A DNA stretch of 64,000 nt, taken from the NCBI RefSeq assembly GCF_009870785.1, contig NZ_WTWX01000001.1, positions 578,065 to 642,064 on the forward strand, read 5' to 3'. This document shows, piece after piece, positions 51,727 through 60,584 of this stretch. A program made the position numbers and the translations under genes. This DNA is from Paenibacillus sp. An7. GTDB lineage: Bacteria > Bacillota > Bacilli > Paenibacillales > Paenibacillaceae. Below the pieces are notes generated by a model. The model was not told the origin of the DNA, did no database searches, and was given only the letters and a program-made list of their open reading frames with translations. Each line of letters opens with the position of its first letter. Position 1 is the first letter of the stretch.

Positions 51727-53577
51727 TTACAAAAATCTGAATTGTGCTTCAATCAATCCATTATAAATTCCTTTTTGTTGGATGAGTTGTTGATGATTTC
51801 CTTGTTCTTTAATTTCACCATGATCCAGCACAATAATATTATCTGCATTCCGGATTGTCGAAAGACGGTGAGCGACCATAAAGGAAGTCCTGCCTTTTAG
51901 AAGCACTTTCAGTGCTTCTTGTATTTTCAGTTCTGTCTCCGTATCAATACTCGCGGTTGCTTCATCAAGGATTAAGATTCTCGGATCTGCCAGCAAGGCT
52001 CTCGCAAAGGACAACAGCTGACGTTGGCCCATGGATAATACATTTCCCCGCTCTTCCACTTCTGTATCATATCCGCCGGGAAGTTTCACAATAAATTCAT
52101 GAGCATTAACAGCTTTCGCAGCTGCTTCTACCTCTTCATCGGTCGCATCCAGGCGCCCGAACCTAATATTATCCCGAATGGTACCGGAGAAAATAAAGGT
52201 ATCCTGAAGCACAATACCAATTTGACTGCGCAGACTGCGAATTGTCACATCCCTGATATCATAGCCATCAATCGTCAGCTTGCCATCTGTCACATCGTAA
52301 AATCTGCTAAGCAGGTTAATAATGGTACTTTTACCGGAACCGGTATGGCCAACCAGCGCAATAGACTGCCCTGCTTTGACATCAAGATCAATTCCTTTGA
52401 GCGCCTGACGTCCTTTTTCATATTCAAAAACAATATACTCGAATTTAATATCGCCCTTGATTGATGGAATCGGAACCGCATTTGGCTTATCGGCAATGCC
52501 AGGTTCTTCATCCATAAATTCAAAAATACGTTCTGAAGATGCCATGGCAACAAGAAGCTGATTATACATCTGACCTAATCGGTTAATCGGATCCCAAAAG
52601 TTTCCGACATAGTTAGCAAAAGCGACCAGAAGACCAATGGTGAGTTCACCTGATTGGATAAGAAACGCCCCGTACCAGAATAAGATTAAGGAGCCTACCC
52701 CGCCTGTTATTTCGATCAGCGGTCCGAATGCTTGGTTCATTGTCGAAGCTCTATTCCAGGATTTACGGCTCGTCGCATTCATTTGGTCAAAGAACTTCAT
52801 GTTCTCATCTTCTTGTGTGTAAGCTTGAGTAACACGAATCCCTTGAATGGATTCATTAAGATGTGAATTAATCCGTGAATTTTTCATACGTACATCTTGC
52901 CATGCCCGCCTGATTCGAACTCTCAGTTTCGTCGATATAAGGAACATTACCGGTACCGTTAGAATCACGGCGAGCCCCAGTTTCCAGTTAATAAAGAGTA
53001 AAATGATCATAATTCCAACGAGCTGAACGCAGTCAATCATGAGGTTAACAACCCCGTTGGTGAATAAATCTTGCAAGGAGTTGATATCGTTGGTTATCCG
53101 AACCATGACGGAACCAGCTGGTCTTTTATCAAAAAAGGAGAATGATAATTTCTGTATATGTTTAAATAAATCCGTTCTAAGGTCGTAAATAACCCGTTGT
53201 CCTATGATATTCGTATATTTAATTCGGTAAGTAGCTGCTGCCCACTGAATAATATATAGAAGCAAAATCCCCCCTGCAATCCAGTATAGCAATTTGAGAC
53301 TCGGCGACCCTTCAGCCGGTGCGATCGCTTTATCGATGGCAAGACTCGTCAGATAAGGCACGGTCAATTTTGTAATGGTTCCGAGGATCATCATAACAAT
53401 AACGATTGGCAGTAACTGTTTTGCATAAGGTTTCATATACGAGAACAACCGAGTGAACTCGCCCCAGTTAAACGGCTTCTCGATTACCTCATCATCTTGA
53501 TAGACAAATCGTTCTTGGTTTTTATTTTCCTTTGCAGATGGAATCTTCTTTCTTTCTGCTGCTGTATCTGCACTCAT
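51727..53577 (-). CDS. Heterodimeric ABC exporter subunit with catalytic glutamate (YheI/BmrC-like or BmrD-like)
   Basis: 616 aa: six-TM exporter domain then a nucleotide-binding domain with Walker A GHTGSGKST (about 411), a non-canonical signature LSMGQ (about 515) and Walker B ILILDEATASID with the catalytic Glu. It starts with ATG at 53577 overlapping the partner stop by 4 bp. Pairs with the next gene as a multidrug/lipid exporter. Confidence 0.92.
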   Translation of the reverse strand: MSADTAAERKKIPSAKENKNQERFVYQDDEVIEKPFNWGEFTRLFSYMKPYAKQLLPIVIVMMILGTITKLTVPYLTSLAIDKAIAPAEGSPSLKLLYWIAGGILLLYIIQWAAATYRIKYTNIIGQRVIYDLRTDLFKHIQKLSFSFFDKRPAGSVMVRITNDINSLQDLFTNGVVNLMIDCVQLVGIMIILLFINWKLGLAVILTVPVMFLISTKLRVRIRRAWQDVRMKNSRINSHLNESIQGIRVTQAYTQEDENMKFFDQMNATSRKSWNRASTMNQAFGPLIEITGGVGSLILFWYGAFLIQSGELTIGLLVAFANYVGNFWDPINRLGQMYNQLLVAMASSERIFEFMDEEPGIADKPNAVPIPSIKGDIKFEYIVFEYEKGRQALKGIDLDVKAGQSIALVGHTGSGKSTIINLLSRFYDVTDGKLTIDGYDIRDVTIRSLRSQIGIVLQDTFIFSGTIRDNIRFGRLDATDEEVEAAAKAVNAHEFIVKLPGGYDTEVEERGNVLSMGQRQLLSFARALLADPRILILDEATASIDTETELKIQEALKVLLKGRTSFMVAHRLSTIRNADNIIVLDHGEIKEQGNHQQLIQQKGIYNGLIEAQFRFL

Positions 53578-55346
53578 GAGTTCACCTGCTTTCCGGGTGC
53601 CTGCTGCTCACGAGCGATATGATCCGCATACTGAATATGATAGACATCTTGGTATTGACCAGGAACTCTAATCAGTTCGTCATGCGTCCCCCGTTGAACT
53701 ACGTGACCTTCATTCAGCACCAATATTTCATCCGCATGTCGTAATGAAGAAATTCGATGGGCAATAATAAATGTTGTTCTTCCTCGCATCACTTCCTGGA
53801 ATCCTGACTGGATTTCATGTTCTGTCTCCATATCAACCGCACTTGTCGCATCATCAAGAATGAGGATTTTGGGATTCTTAAGCAGTGCCCTCGCGATCGC
53901 AATTCTTTGCTTCTGACCGCCAGATAAGCCCATCCCCCGCTCACCAACAATCGTATCGTAGCCAAGTGGCATCTCCATTATGAAATCATGAGCTTTAGCA
54001 AGTTTAGAAGCGCGAATGATCTCCTCCATAGACACGTCTTTTAAACCATATGAGATATTATTACGAATACTGGATGAGAACAGGAACGTCTCTTGGAATA
54101 CGGCCGCAATCTGGCTGCGTAAACTTCGAATATTGATATCCTTGATCTCCATGCTGTCAATCTTGATTGAACCTGAATTAATATTATAGGCGCGCATTAA
54201 CAGCTGAATAATCGTGGATTTACCCGATCCAGTCCCTCCCAGAAAACCAATAACCGTTCCCGGGGGTGCATCTAGATTAATATCTGTAACGGCAGCTATT
54301 TTGTTTCCGTAAGCAAAAGTCACATGCTCAAAAGAGACATGCCCCTTCACCTGCTCGGGCGCAAGGATAATAGAATCCTCTGTATCCTGAACATCAATAG
54401 GCTGATTAAGTAACTCCAGTACACGTTCACCGGAGGCTTTGGACTGTGTATAGTTATTGATATGGAAGCCAATATTCCACATCGGTCCGATTATGTACCA
54501 AATTAAACTAAAGAAAGCAACAAGTTCGCCTAATGATAATTCTTTTTGTATGACTAATCTGCCGCCAACAACAAGAAGTAAGATGACACTCATTGAAGCC
54601 AGAAGTTCCATGATTGGGAAAAACTTAGCCCATAAGGAAGAAGCAAAAATCTGATTCGTCTTGTAGCGTTCGTTCCGTATGGAGAACTTATCTACCTCAT
54701 GCGGCTCACGAGCAAACGACTTAACGGTACGCACTCCTGTCACGTTTTCTTGAACCGCTGTGGTAAGTGAACTCATTGCGAGCCGCATCTCTTGGAAAGC
54801 AGGGTGAATTTGTGTTTCAAATTTTAGAGCAACGATCACAAGGATCGGCATGAAGATCATCGTGATTAAGGTCAGCTGCCAGTTAATGGAGAACATCATA
54901 ATCGACCCAAACAGAACCATGAGAACCATATTTAAAATCTGGGCAAAACCAAACCCGATAAAGTTACGAATGGCTTCGAGGTCACCGGTTAACCGTGACA
55001 TCAGATCCCCTGTCTTAGCCGTATCATAATAGCGGAAAGACAAAAACTGTAGTTTTTCGTAACACGCATTACGTAAACGATAAGCAAGATAGTTACCAAG
55101 CCTAGCGCCAAAAAAGCCGTGCAAGAACTGCAATGATGACTTTAAGATGACCACTCCGAGTACGGTTAGGGCAAGCATGGGAACGCCTTCAAAATTACGA
55201 GGCGTTATCATATCATCAATGAGTACCCTCAGTAGATTCGGGTATATAAGCCCGAGTGCAGTCGCTAAGGCCAAGCAAAGTATTGATAAAAACAACAAAA
55301 TACGTTTGGACCAGAAGAAGCTCTGCAGCTGCCTGAGAACATCCAT
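53574..55346 (-). CDS. Heterodimeric ABC exporter subunit with degenerate Walker B
   Basis: 590 aa: six-TM domain and nucleotide-binding domain with Walker A GGTGSGKST (about 372), canonical signature LSGGQKQR (about 470) and Walker B ILILDDATSAVD, where Asp replaces the catalytic Glu. Similar to YheH/BmrCD-type half transporters. GGAGGAG precedes the ATG. A promoter lies at 55392-55420. Confidence 0.92.
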   Translation of the reverse strand: MDVLRQLQSFFWSKRILLFLSILCLALATALGLIYPNLLRVLIDDMITPRNFEGVPMLALTVLGVVILKSSLQFLHGFFGARLGNYLAYRLRNACYEKLQFLSFRYYDTAKTGDLMSRLTGDLEAIRNFIGFGFAQILNMVLMVLFGSIMMFSINWQLTLITMIFMPILVIVALKFETQIHPAFQEMRLAMSSLTTAVQENVTGVRTVKSFAREPHEVDKFSIRNERYKTNQIFASSLWAKFFPIMELLASMSVILLLVVGGRLVIQKELSLGELVAFFSLIWYIIGPMWNIGFHINNYTQSKASGERVLELLNQPIDVQDTEDSIILAPEQVKGHVSFEHVTFAYGNKIAAVTDINLDAPPGTVIGFLGGTGSGKSTIIQLLMRAYNINSGSIKIDSMEIKDINIRSLRSQIAAVFQETFLFSSSIRNNISYGLKDVSMEEIIRASKLAKAHDFIMEMPLGYDTIVGERGMGLSGGQKQRIAIARALLKNPKILILDDATSAVDMETEHEIQSGFQEVMRGRTTFIIAHRISSLRHADEILVLNEGHVVQRGTHDELIRVPGQYQDVYHIQYADHIAREQQAPGKQVNS

Positions 55347-55391
55347 GTTTCTCCTCCTTCAAAATATTTACTTTTTTACGAACATTAATGA

Positions 55392-55420
55392 AGTTTATCA
55401 CCGCATTACCAACCCGGCAA
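55392..55420 (-). promoter_or_regulatory. Promoter of the ABC exporter operon
   Basis: Minus strand: -35 TTGCCG (55415-55420), 17-bp spacer, -10 TAAACT (55392-55397) with an extended TGA. A five-codon frame (ATG TTC GTA AAA AAG TAA) lies in the leader; no evidence it is translated. Confidence 0.5.
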
Positions 55421-55535
55421 AGCGAGAATCAACTCATATTTCGCCTTCTTTTCGTATGATTGGGCATTAACAGGAATTAATCACCATCTCTCAATTAAAT
55501 GGTCAGCAATCCTCCCCTATTCAGGGTCATAGGCA

Positions 55536-55580
55536 CAAAAAAACACCCCCGCTGCGAAAAAAGCTTAGGAAGGGTGTTTT
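55536..55580 (-). terminator. dynA terminator
   Basis: Minus strand: AAAACACCC (arms 55540-55548 and 55572-55580) stem followed by TTTTTTT. Confidence 0.85.
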
Positions 55581-55588
55581 CTGTACTC

Positions 55589-58500
55589 TTAATTATGTGA
55601 TTCCTGTTCGAGTGAAGATAAGTTTTGAGCAAGCAGGACTAACTTCTCTGAATCATCTGCTAAATCCAGCGCTGCAACTAGTCCAGTAATATTCTCTTTC
55701 CACTGCTCACTGAGATCAAGAGAAACCTCATGAAACGATGTCCGAATAAGTGATTGATAGTAGTCTTTAAGCAGAGTCTCATTCCCCAGTAACTGTTTAC
55801 TAATGAATTGTTTAAGCTCTGGCTCAAGGACTTGCTGTAATTCTTTTCTACCGTTGCCTTCAAAAAAGGACTTTGGGTTCTTGAAATATTTCCAAAACAG
55901 TTTGAATTCTATGCTCTCCTGTTCTCCCCCCGACCGTAGAGACGGAGTTTCCCATCCCTTCGATGAACGGACCGAGAGTGTGATGCCTGGTGTCAGCCCA
56001 CTGAGTTCGTCAGCCATTTCCTCTGCAGCGAAAGTCACCAGCTGTTTTCCTTTGTTCTCTAGCCTAATGGAAGTTGCAAGGAGTTCTTGCTGCATTTCTA
56101 GATTCAGCATTCGAAGCAGTTCCCGGCCTGATGAGATAAATATAGATTTCAAGTCCCCTGCGTCTTCTCGAAGTACAGAGGGGTGAAAGGCTTCGGACAT
56201 AAACTCTGAAATGCGGTAACCAATACGCTGACCTGTATGGAAAATTAATTCCTGAGTCTCCTGTGCGATCTCGTGGTCTTTAGATTGATTTGATAGCCGC
56301 TGAAGAAGTTGCTCCCCCTGTGCGAGTGCCTTTTCTAGTTCTTCTTTACGGCGCTCTCTCACTTCTGCTCCCTGACGCGCATCTTGCACCCACTGTTCTA
56401 CTCTTTTGCGGGCAATGTGAATATCTTTATTTGCTTCAAGCAGAGCAATATCTAGTAACTCTTCCCCAGCAAATGTGCTGAATGCTTGTTCAAATTCCGT
56501 AAAACCTGACTCAGCAAGCTTGTCTTCATTCCCCGTTTGTTTGGCATCCAAAGCTTGCAGACTAGAAACAGCATATAGGTGGGGAGACCGCACCCCATTT
56601 TGTTGCAAATTCTCACTGACATGCTCTTTAACTAGTTCCAATTCTTCAGAAGAAGCTGCAAGATCGGCGGCATTGATCACAAAAAACATATTATCAAGAG
56701 ACTTCGTGTCCTTAACCCGGCCCAGTTGATTCAGGAACTGCCTGTCTCCCTGAGAAAAAGCATGGTTGTAATACGTTACAAACACGAGAGCATCTGCATT
56801 CTTCATATAGTTAAATGTAACCCCGGTATGCCTTGCATTAATGGAGTCTGCTCCCGGTGTATCAACGATGATGATTCCTTGATTGGTTAGATTACAGCTA
56901 TAATACAAATCAATCGACTCTACAAAACAAGATTTCGATTCTTCAGCAACATAAGCACGGTATTCTTCCATATTCACTACAAAAGATTGTCCCAGCTTGG
57001 ACAAAGCATCATCATATCCACTGGCAGCTGCCTTCAAAAAACTATAATGCGGACGGCCCGCCGGATGTACTTGCTGCGGAGTTACCGTACTTACAGCCGC
57101 CCTCCATGTCTTCTCTTCTGGAACACCAAGTCCCAGCAGATTAAAAGAAAACGTCAGATCTGCCCAGACGCTGGCTTGGGATTTCATCGTCACTTGTGCT
57201 GTCCGGTGCGTCATGCCTTCCGGCGGCGCCATAATCCGGTTTATCGCTGCCGTGGTTGGATGCGGTGAGACCGGAAGTATTGCCTCACCAAGCAAAGCAC
57301 TGGCAAATGATGATTTGCCGGCACTAAAAGCACCAAACAGAGCCAAAGTGAATGTTCCCTTGTCAAAAGATGCCGCACGTGTATTCAGCCCACGTACTGC
57401 TGAGTTCATAGCGGAATAAGGGGCTAGATGAGCTGCGGCCTTGCGTAATCTAGTTGCAGCCGCAGATAAACGCTCATACCTACGAGCAGCAAGAGCCGGT
57501 CGCTCCTTGCGCATAGTCAGGGAACCCGTCTGCTCGGAGGCCGTAACATTACGATCTACACCGGTTCCCGTTAAATCTGCTGCTTGTTCCATCGGAACAG
57601 TCCTATGATTGACCTCTGGTAATAGATCCGAGCTCCATGTTGTCACTTCCGGGAGCATCACACGCACAGCTGCAGCCGTATCCTGAATATCCTGCTCCAA
57701 CCGGGATAACCGATCAGCAGCCTTATTTTTCACATCCAACTGTTTTCTTTGTTCCTCTAAAGCCACAAGGAGGGGTGCATTTTTCTCAGCCAGCTCATGA
57801 AGCAGATCATCTACCAATGCAAGAGCAGACCTCCGGTAGGATGCAATTAGGTCTGCCCGCAGATCTTTACAATAATTAAGTACATATTCCCCCGTGATCT
57901 GCGTATCAGGCGCTTGACGTTTCTTAATCAATTCTATCTCAGGAGTGTACAGATTCGCTTCTAGTTTCTCGTTCCACTCTTCATTCCAGAGTCCATGAGA
58001 CTGCCCGAGCCCTCTTAACAAACTCCGAAGATGGAAGGCAATTTGCCCATCTGCTTGTCTCGTAAAGAGATTCCAAAATTGCTGCAGACGTGCCTCTTTT
58101 TCTTGCTCCGTCTTCCCTGAACTAAATAAAAAACCAACTTTAAACCCTGGGCGCCGGCTTTCTAAATAACTCTCGGCAGCTGACCTCACGTCTGCGGGCG
58201 TGATATTGGCAGAAGACAGCAACTGATCTGTCTCCGTTCGAAATTGTTTTCTTTCTTCCGCTGTCACTTCCCTTATCTGTGCAATCTCTTGATTAAAGCG
58301 TGCAGTCTCTGAAGCCAGTCTTGCCGCTCCTTCTTCTCCTCCAAGCTCATTTCGTATCTGTTCTTTCCTATTTTCATGCTTGGCTTCCCAATTCTTGATA
58401 AATTCTTCTCCGACATGACGTGCTGACGAGGCAATACTATGCTGAATAAGATCTGACCTAAGATCTGGAATTGTTTTAACCAGCTCAACTAGCTCATTCC

Positions 58501-59269
58501 ACTGATTATATGGATGACTTTTTTGTTTCAACGTCGTAAATAAGAGACCCGCATAGGTAACTTCCCACGCAGCAAACACATCCTCTACCGCACTTCGGTA
58601 CGCTGAGAAGCTAAGCTCTTGTTCACGATGTTTATCAATCTGCGTCACAACTAGATAAAGAGGCTTACCCCAATCGGACAAGCTTTTTGCAAAAGATAAA
58701 TTATTCTCCGATTGCACATGGTTATAATCCATCACATAGAAAACAGCATCAGCCAGATGTAAAGCTGAATCCGTTGCTTTCTTGTGAGCGTCGTCGGTCG
58801 AGTCTACACCAGGTGTATCCAGTAAAGCAGCATGCTCTTGCAAAAGGGGAACCTCATCCCACACCTCGATATAAGAGTACTGTTCACCATTCTTACAATA
58901 CTCATCTAATTCTTCAGGCATTGCTACGATAGGATTCCTTTCCTCGGAAGAGAATTGTCCTTCCCCTTCTTGAAATGTTTGATATATTTTAGCTAACTTT
59001 GGTCCATTACGAATAGCCACTACATTGGCACTCGTAGGTACAGGACTTGCTGGGAGTACTTTTTTTCCACATAGACTATTAATCAAACTTGATTTACCGG
59101 CTGAAAAATGACCGCAAAAAGCAATCGTCACCTCATCTACGGACGCTTTCTGAAGTAAATCTTCCATGGCAGATGATGCTGTCTTGTCTTCGTGCTGAAT
59201 AAAAAACTGTTGCAGTTCTTGTAAACGCTCTCGCATTTCTTCATTCTGTCTGCTCCTGTGTGTCAGCAT
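55589..59269 (-). CDS. dynA: Tandem bacterial dynamin-like GTPase (DynA-like)
   Basis: 1226 aa with two complete dynamin-like units. Unit 1: P-loop GHFSAGKSS (53-61), switch II DTPGVD, G4 TQID. Unit 2: P-loop GAFSAGKSS (about 646), DTPGADS (about 805), and helical stalks after each (about 270-500 and 960-1200). B. subtilis DynA (YpbR) is such a fused pair that tethers and fuses membranes and helps resist phage and pore damage. The start is ATG 59269 with a weak TAGGAC; the in-frame ATG at 59236 follows AGGAG at 17 nt. Strong Q/E coiled-coil content, no TM. Confidence 0.93.
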   Translation of the reverse strand: MLTHRSRQNEEMRERLQELQQFFIQHEDKTASSAMEDLLQKASVDEVTIAFCGHFSAGKSSLINSLCGKKVLPASPVPTSANVVAIRNGPKLAKIYQTFQEGEGQFSSEERNPIVAMPEELDEYCKNGEQYSYIEVWDEVPLLQEHAALLDTPGVDSTDDAHKKATDSALHLADAVFYVMDYNHVQSENNLSFAKSLSDWGKPLYLVVTQIDKHREQELSFSAYRSAVEDVFAAWEVTYAGLLFTTLKQKSHPYNQWNELVELVKTIPDLRSDLIQHSIASSARHVGEEFIKNWEAKHENRKEQIRNELGGEEGAARLASETARFNQEIAQIREVTAEERKQFRTETDQLLSSANITPADVRSAAESYLESRRPGFKVGFLFSSGKTEQEKEARLQQFWNLFTRQADGQIAFHLRSLLRGLGQSHGLWNEEWNEKLEANLYTPEIELIKKRQAPDTQITGEYVLNYCKDLRADLIASYRRSALALVDDLLHELAEKNAPLLVALEEQRKQLDVKNKAADRLSRLEQDIQDTAAAVRVMLPEVTTWSSDLLPEVNHRTVPMEQAADLTGTGVDRNVTASEQTGSLTMRKERPALAARRYERLSAAATRLRKAAAHLAPYSAMNSAVRGLNTRAASFDKGTFTLALFGAFSAGKSSFASALLGEAILPVSPHPTTAAINRIMAPPEGMTHRTAQVTMKSQASVWADLTFSFNLLGLGVPEEKTWRAAVSTVTPQQVHPAGRPHYSFLKAAASGYDDALSKLGQSFVVNMEEYRAYVAEESKSCFVESIDLYYSCNLTNQGIIIVDTPGADSINARHTGVTFNYMKNADALVFVTYYNHAFSQGDRQFLNQLGRVKDTKSLDNMFFVINAADLAASSEELELVKEHVSENLQQNGVRSPHLYAVSSLQALDAKQTGNEDKLAESGFTEFEQAFSTFAGEELLDIALLEANKDIHIARKRVEQWVQDARQGAEVRERRKEELEKALAQGEQLLQRLSNQSKDHEIAQETQELIFHTGQRIGYRISEFMSEAFHPSVLREDAGDLKSIFISSGRELLRMLNLEMQQELLATSIRLENKGKQLVTFAAEEMADELSGLTPGITLSVRSSKGWETPSLRSGGEQESIEFKLFWKYFKNPKSFFEGNGRKELQQVLEPELKQFISKQLLGNETLLKDYYQSLIRTSFHEVSLDLSEQWKENITGLVAALDLADDSEKLVLLAQNLSSLEQESHN

Positions 59270-59370
59270 GTCCTAGTCAGGCTCCTTCTCAACTATTCTT
59301 TTCAACCAAATATGTACATTTTATCACTCAGAACTGGAGATTTGAACCTAATTTCGCAAAATCTTTCAGA

Positions 59371-59439
59371 ATAAAAATAAAACCGACTCCCTCGCTCGAT
59401 AAGAAAGATCAATTTCTTATCGGAACGTGGGACTCGGTT
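59371..59439 (-). terminator. Terminator of the 90-aa gene
   Basis: Minus strand: an AACCGAGTCCC-type outer stem (59381-59391 with 59429-59439) and inner GATAAGAAA/TTTCTTATC stem, then TTTTATTTTTATT. The gap 59270-59370 holds nothing else recognisable. Confidence 0.82.
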
Positions 59440-59502
59440 GATTCGCTGAATCATCCGCTTTAATCGAATACTCAGCTAATTTGATTGGGTTTTAGACATT
59501 CA

Positions 59503-59775
59503 TTATTGAACTGCATTCTCAAGTGTAGGAAGCAAGATTTCGAATACTTGTCCATGCTGCAGAATGGTGATATTTCTAAGCTTATCTTTCATTACAACCA
59601 CTTCAGTTTTTTGAGACATACGCTCAAGATAATGCTCAGGAACATCGCCGGAATGACTTACTGTAATTCCTTCGATTTCTTTTTCCTCATTTTCACTCAT
59701 TTCAGTTGTCACTACTTCTTCAAAAATATCAGAAAAAGCGTCAAATTTGTCTGTGTACACGGAAATGCATTTCAT
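59503..59775 (-). CDS. Hypothetical small cytosolic protein
   Basis: 90 aa from ATG 59775 (GAGG 9 nt upstream). No named family recognised; homologs in Bacillales are often loosely labelled NAD/FAD-utilizing cell-division proteins without proof. Acidic, mixed alpha/beta with two halves: a KCISVYTDKFDAFSDIFEEV helix-strand, and a C-terminal strand-rich VVVMKDKLRNITILQHGQ. Lies between dynA and nth, 26 bp after nth. Confidence 0.65.
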   Translation of the reverse strand: MKCISVYTDKFDAFSDIFEEVVTTEMSENEEKEIEGITVSHSGDVPEHYLERMSQKTEVVVMKDKLRNITILQHGQVFEILLPTLENAVQ

Positions 59776-59810
59776 TTTTCTCATCCTCTACTATTCGTTT
59801 ACTATTTTCT

Positions 59811-60497
59811 TTAGGTTAAAGCAGATGATCCTCGTTCCTTATCTTTCCTGATTTGGGACGTTTTCATACGCTTCTTCCCTTCACGACAGACGTCCAAAAG
59901 CGGACAGACCTGACATTTAGGTGACTGTGCCTTACAATGATATCGGCCAAAAAAGATGAGTCTGTGATGGGTGATCGTCCATTCATCCATGGGTACTCTT
60001 TTCATCAGCTTTTTCTCCACTTCAAGAACGGAATCTTTCCATCCTGCAAGGCCCAATCGTTTCGATACACGCTCTACGTGGGTATCCACTGCAATCGCTG
60101 GAACTCCAAAAGCATTGGAGACTACCACATTTGCCGTTTTCCGCCCTACTCCTGGTAGTTGGACCAGGCGATCGTGTTCACTTGGCACTTCTCCTTCATA
60201 CTGCTCTATCAAAATACGGCACATATTCTGTATATGCTTCGCCTTGTTGCGATACAAACCGATTCTTCTGATATCTTGTTCCAGTTCTTCTAGAGGAACA
60301 GCAATATAATCTTCAGGAGTTTTATATTTTTGGAACAGGTCCACTGTCACTTTATTTACCGTTTCATCCGTACACTGTGCAGACAACAAGACCGCAATGG
60401 TAAGTTCGAATGCGTTGCTGTGCTTTAGTTCACAATGTGCATCGGGAAACATGTTTGCGATCGTATCAAGAATGTGACGTACAGTCGCTGCATTCAT
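59811..60497 (-). CDS. nth: Endonuclease III
   Basis: 228 aa. Helix-hairpin-helix LPGVGRKTANVVVSNAFG with catalytic Lys, catalytic Asp in VDTHVERVSKRLGL, and the [4Fe-4S] cluster Cys-X6-Cys-X2-Cys-X5-Cys in CKAQSPKCQVCPLLDVC. Removes oxidised pyrimidines and cleaves the AP site. AGGAGG 11 nt before the ATG. Confidence 0.97.
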   Translation of the reverse strand: MNAATVRHILDTIANMFPDAHCELKHSNAFELTIAVLLSAQCTDETVNKVTVDLFQKYKTPEDYIAVPLEELEQDIRRIGLYRNKAKHIQNMCRILIEQYEGEVPSEHDRLVQLPGVGRKTANVVVSNAFGVPAIAVDTHVERVSKRLGLAGWKDSVLEVEKKLMKRVPMDEWTITHHRLIFFGRYHCKAQSPKCQVCPLLDVCREGKKRMKTSQIRKDKERGSSALT

Positions 60498-60515
60498 TGA
60501 TGAGCTTACCTCCTA

Positions 60516-60558
60516 CAAAAAAAACGTCTTGATACGGCTAGTCCGTATCAAGACGGTC
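60516..60558 (-). terminator. Terminator of the SLH-protein gene
   Basis: Minus strand: perfect 13-bp stem (60525-60537 with 60543-60555) followed by eight T. Confidence 0.93.
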
Positions 60559-60584
60559 ATTCTTCTTACTGCTTAAAGAAATGA

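Noticed and set aside
55355..55390. Leader peptide attenuator (MFVKK) in front of the ABC exporter
   Set aside because: Five codons next to the predicted transcription start, no SD and no terminator/antiterminator pair.
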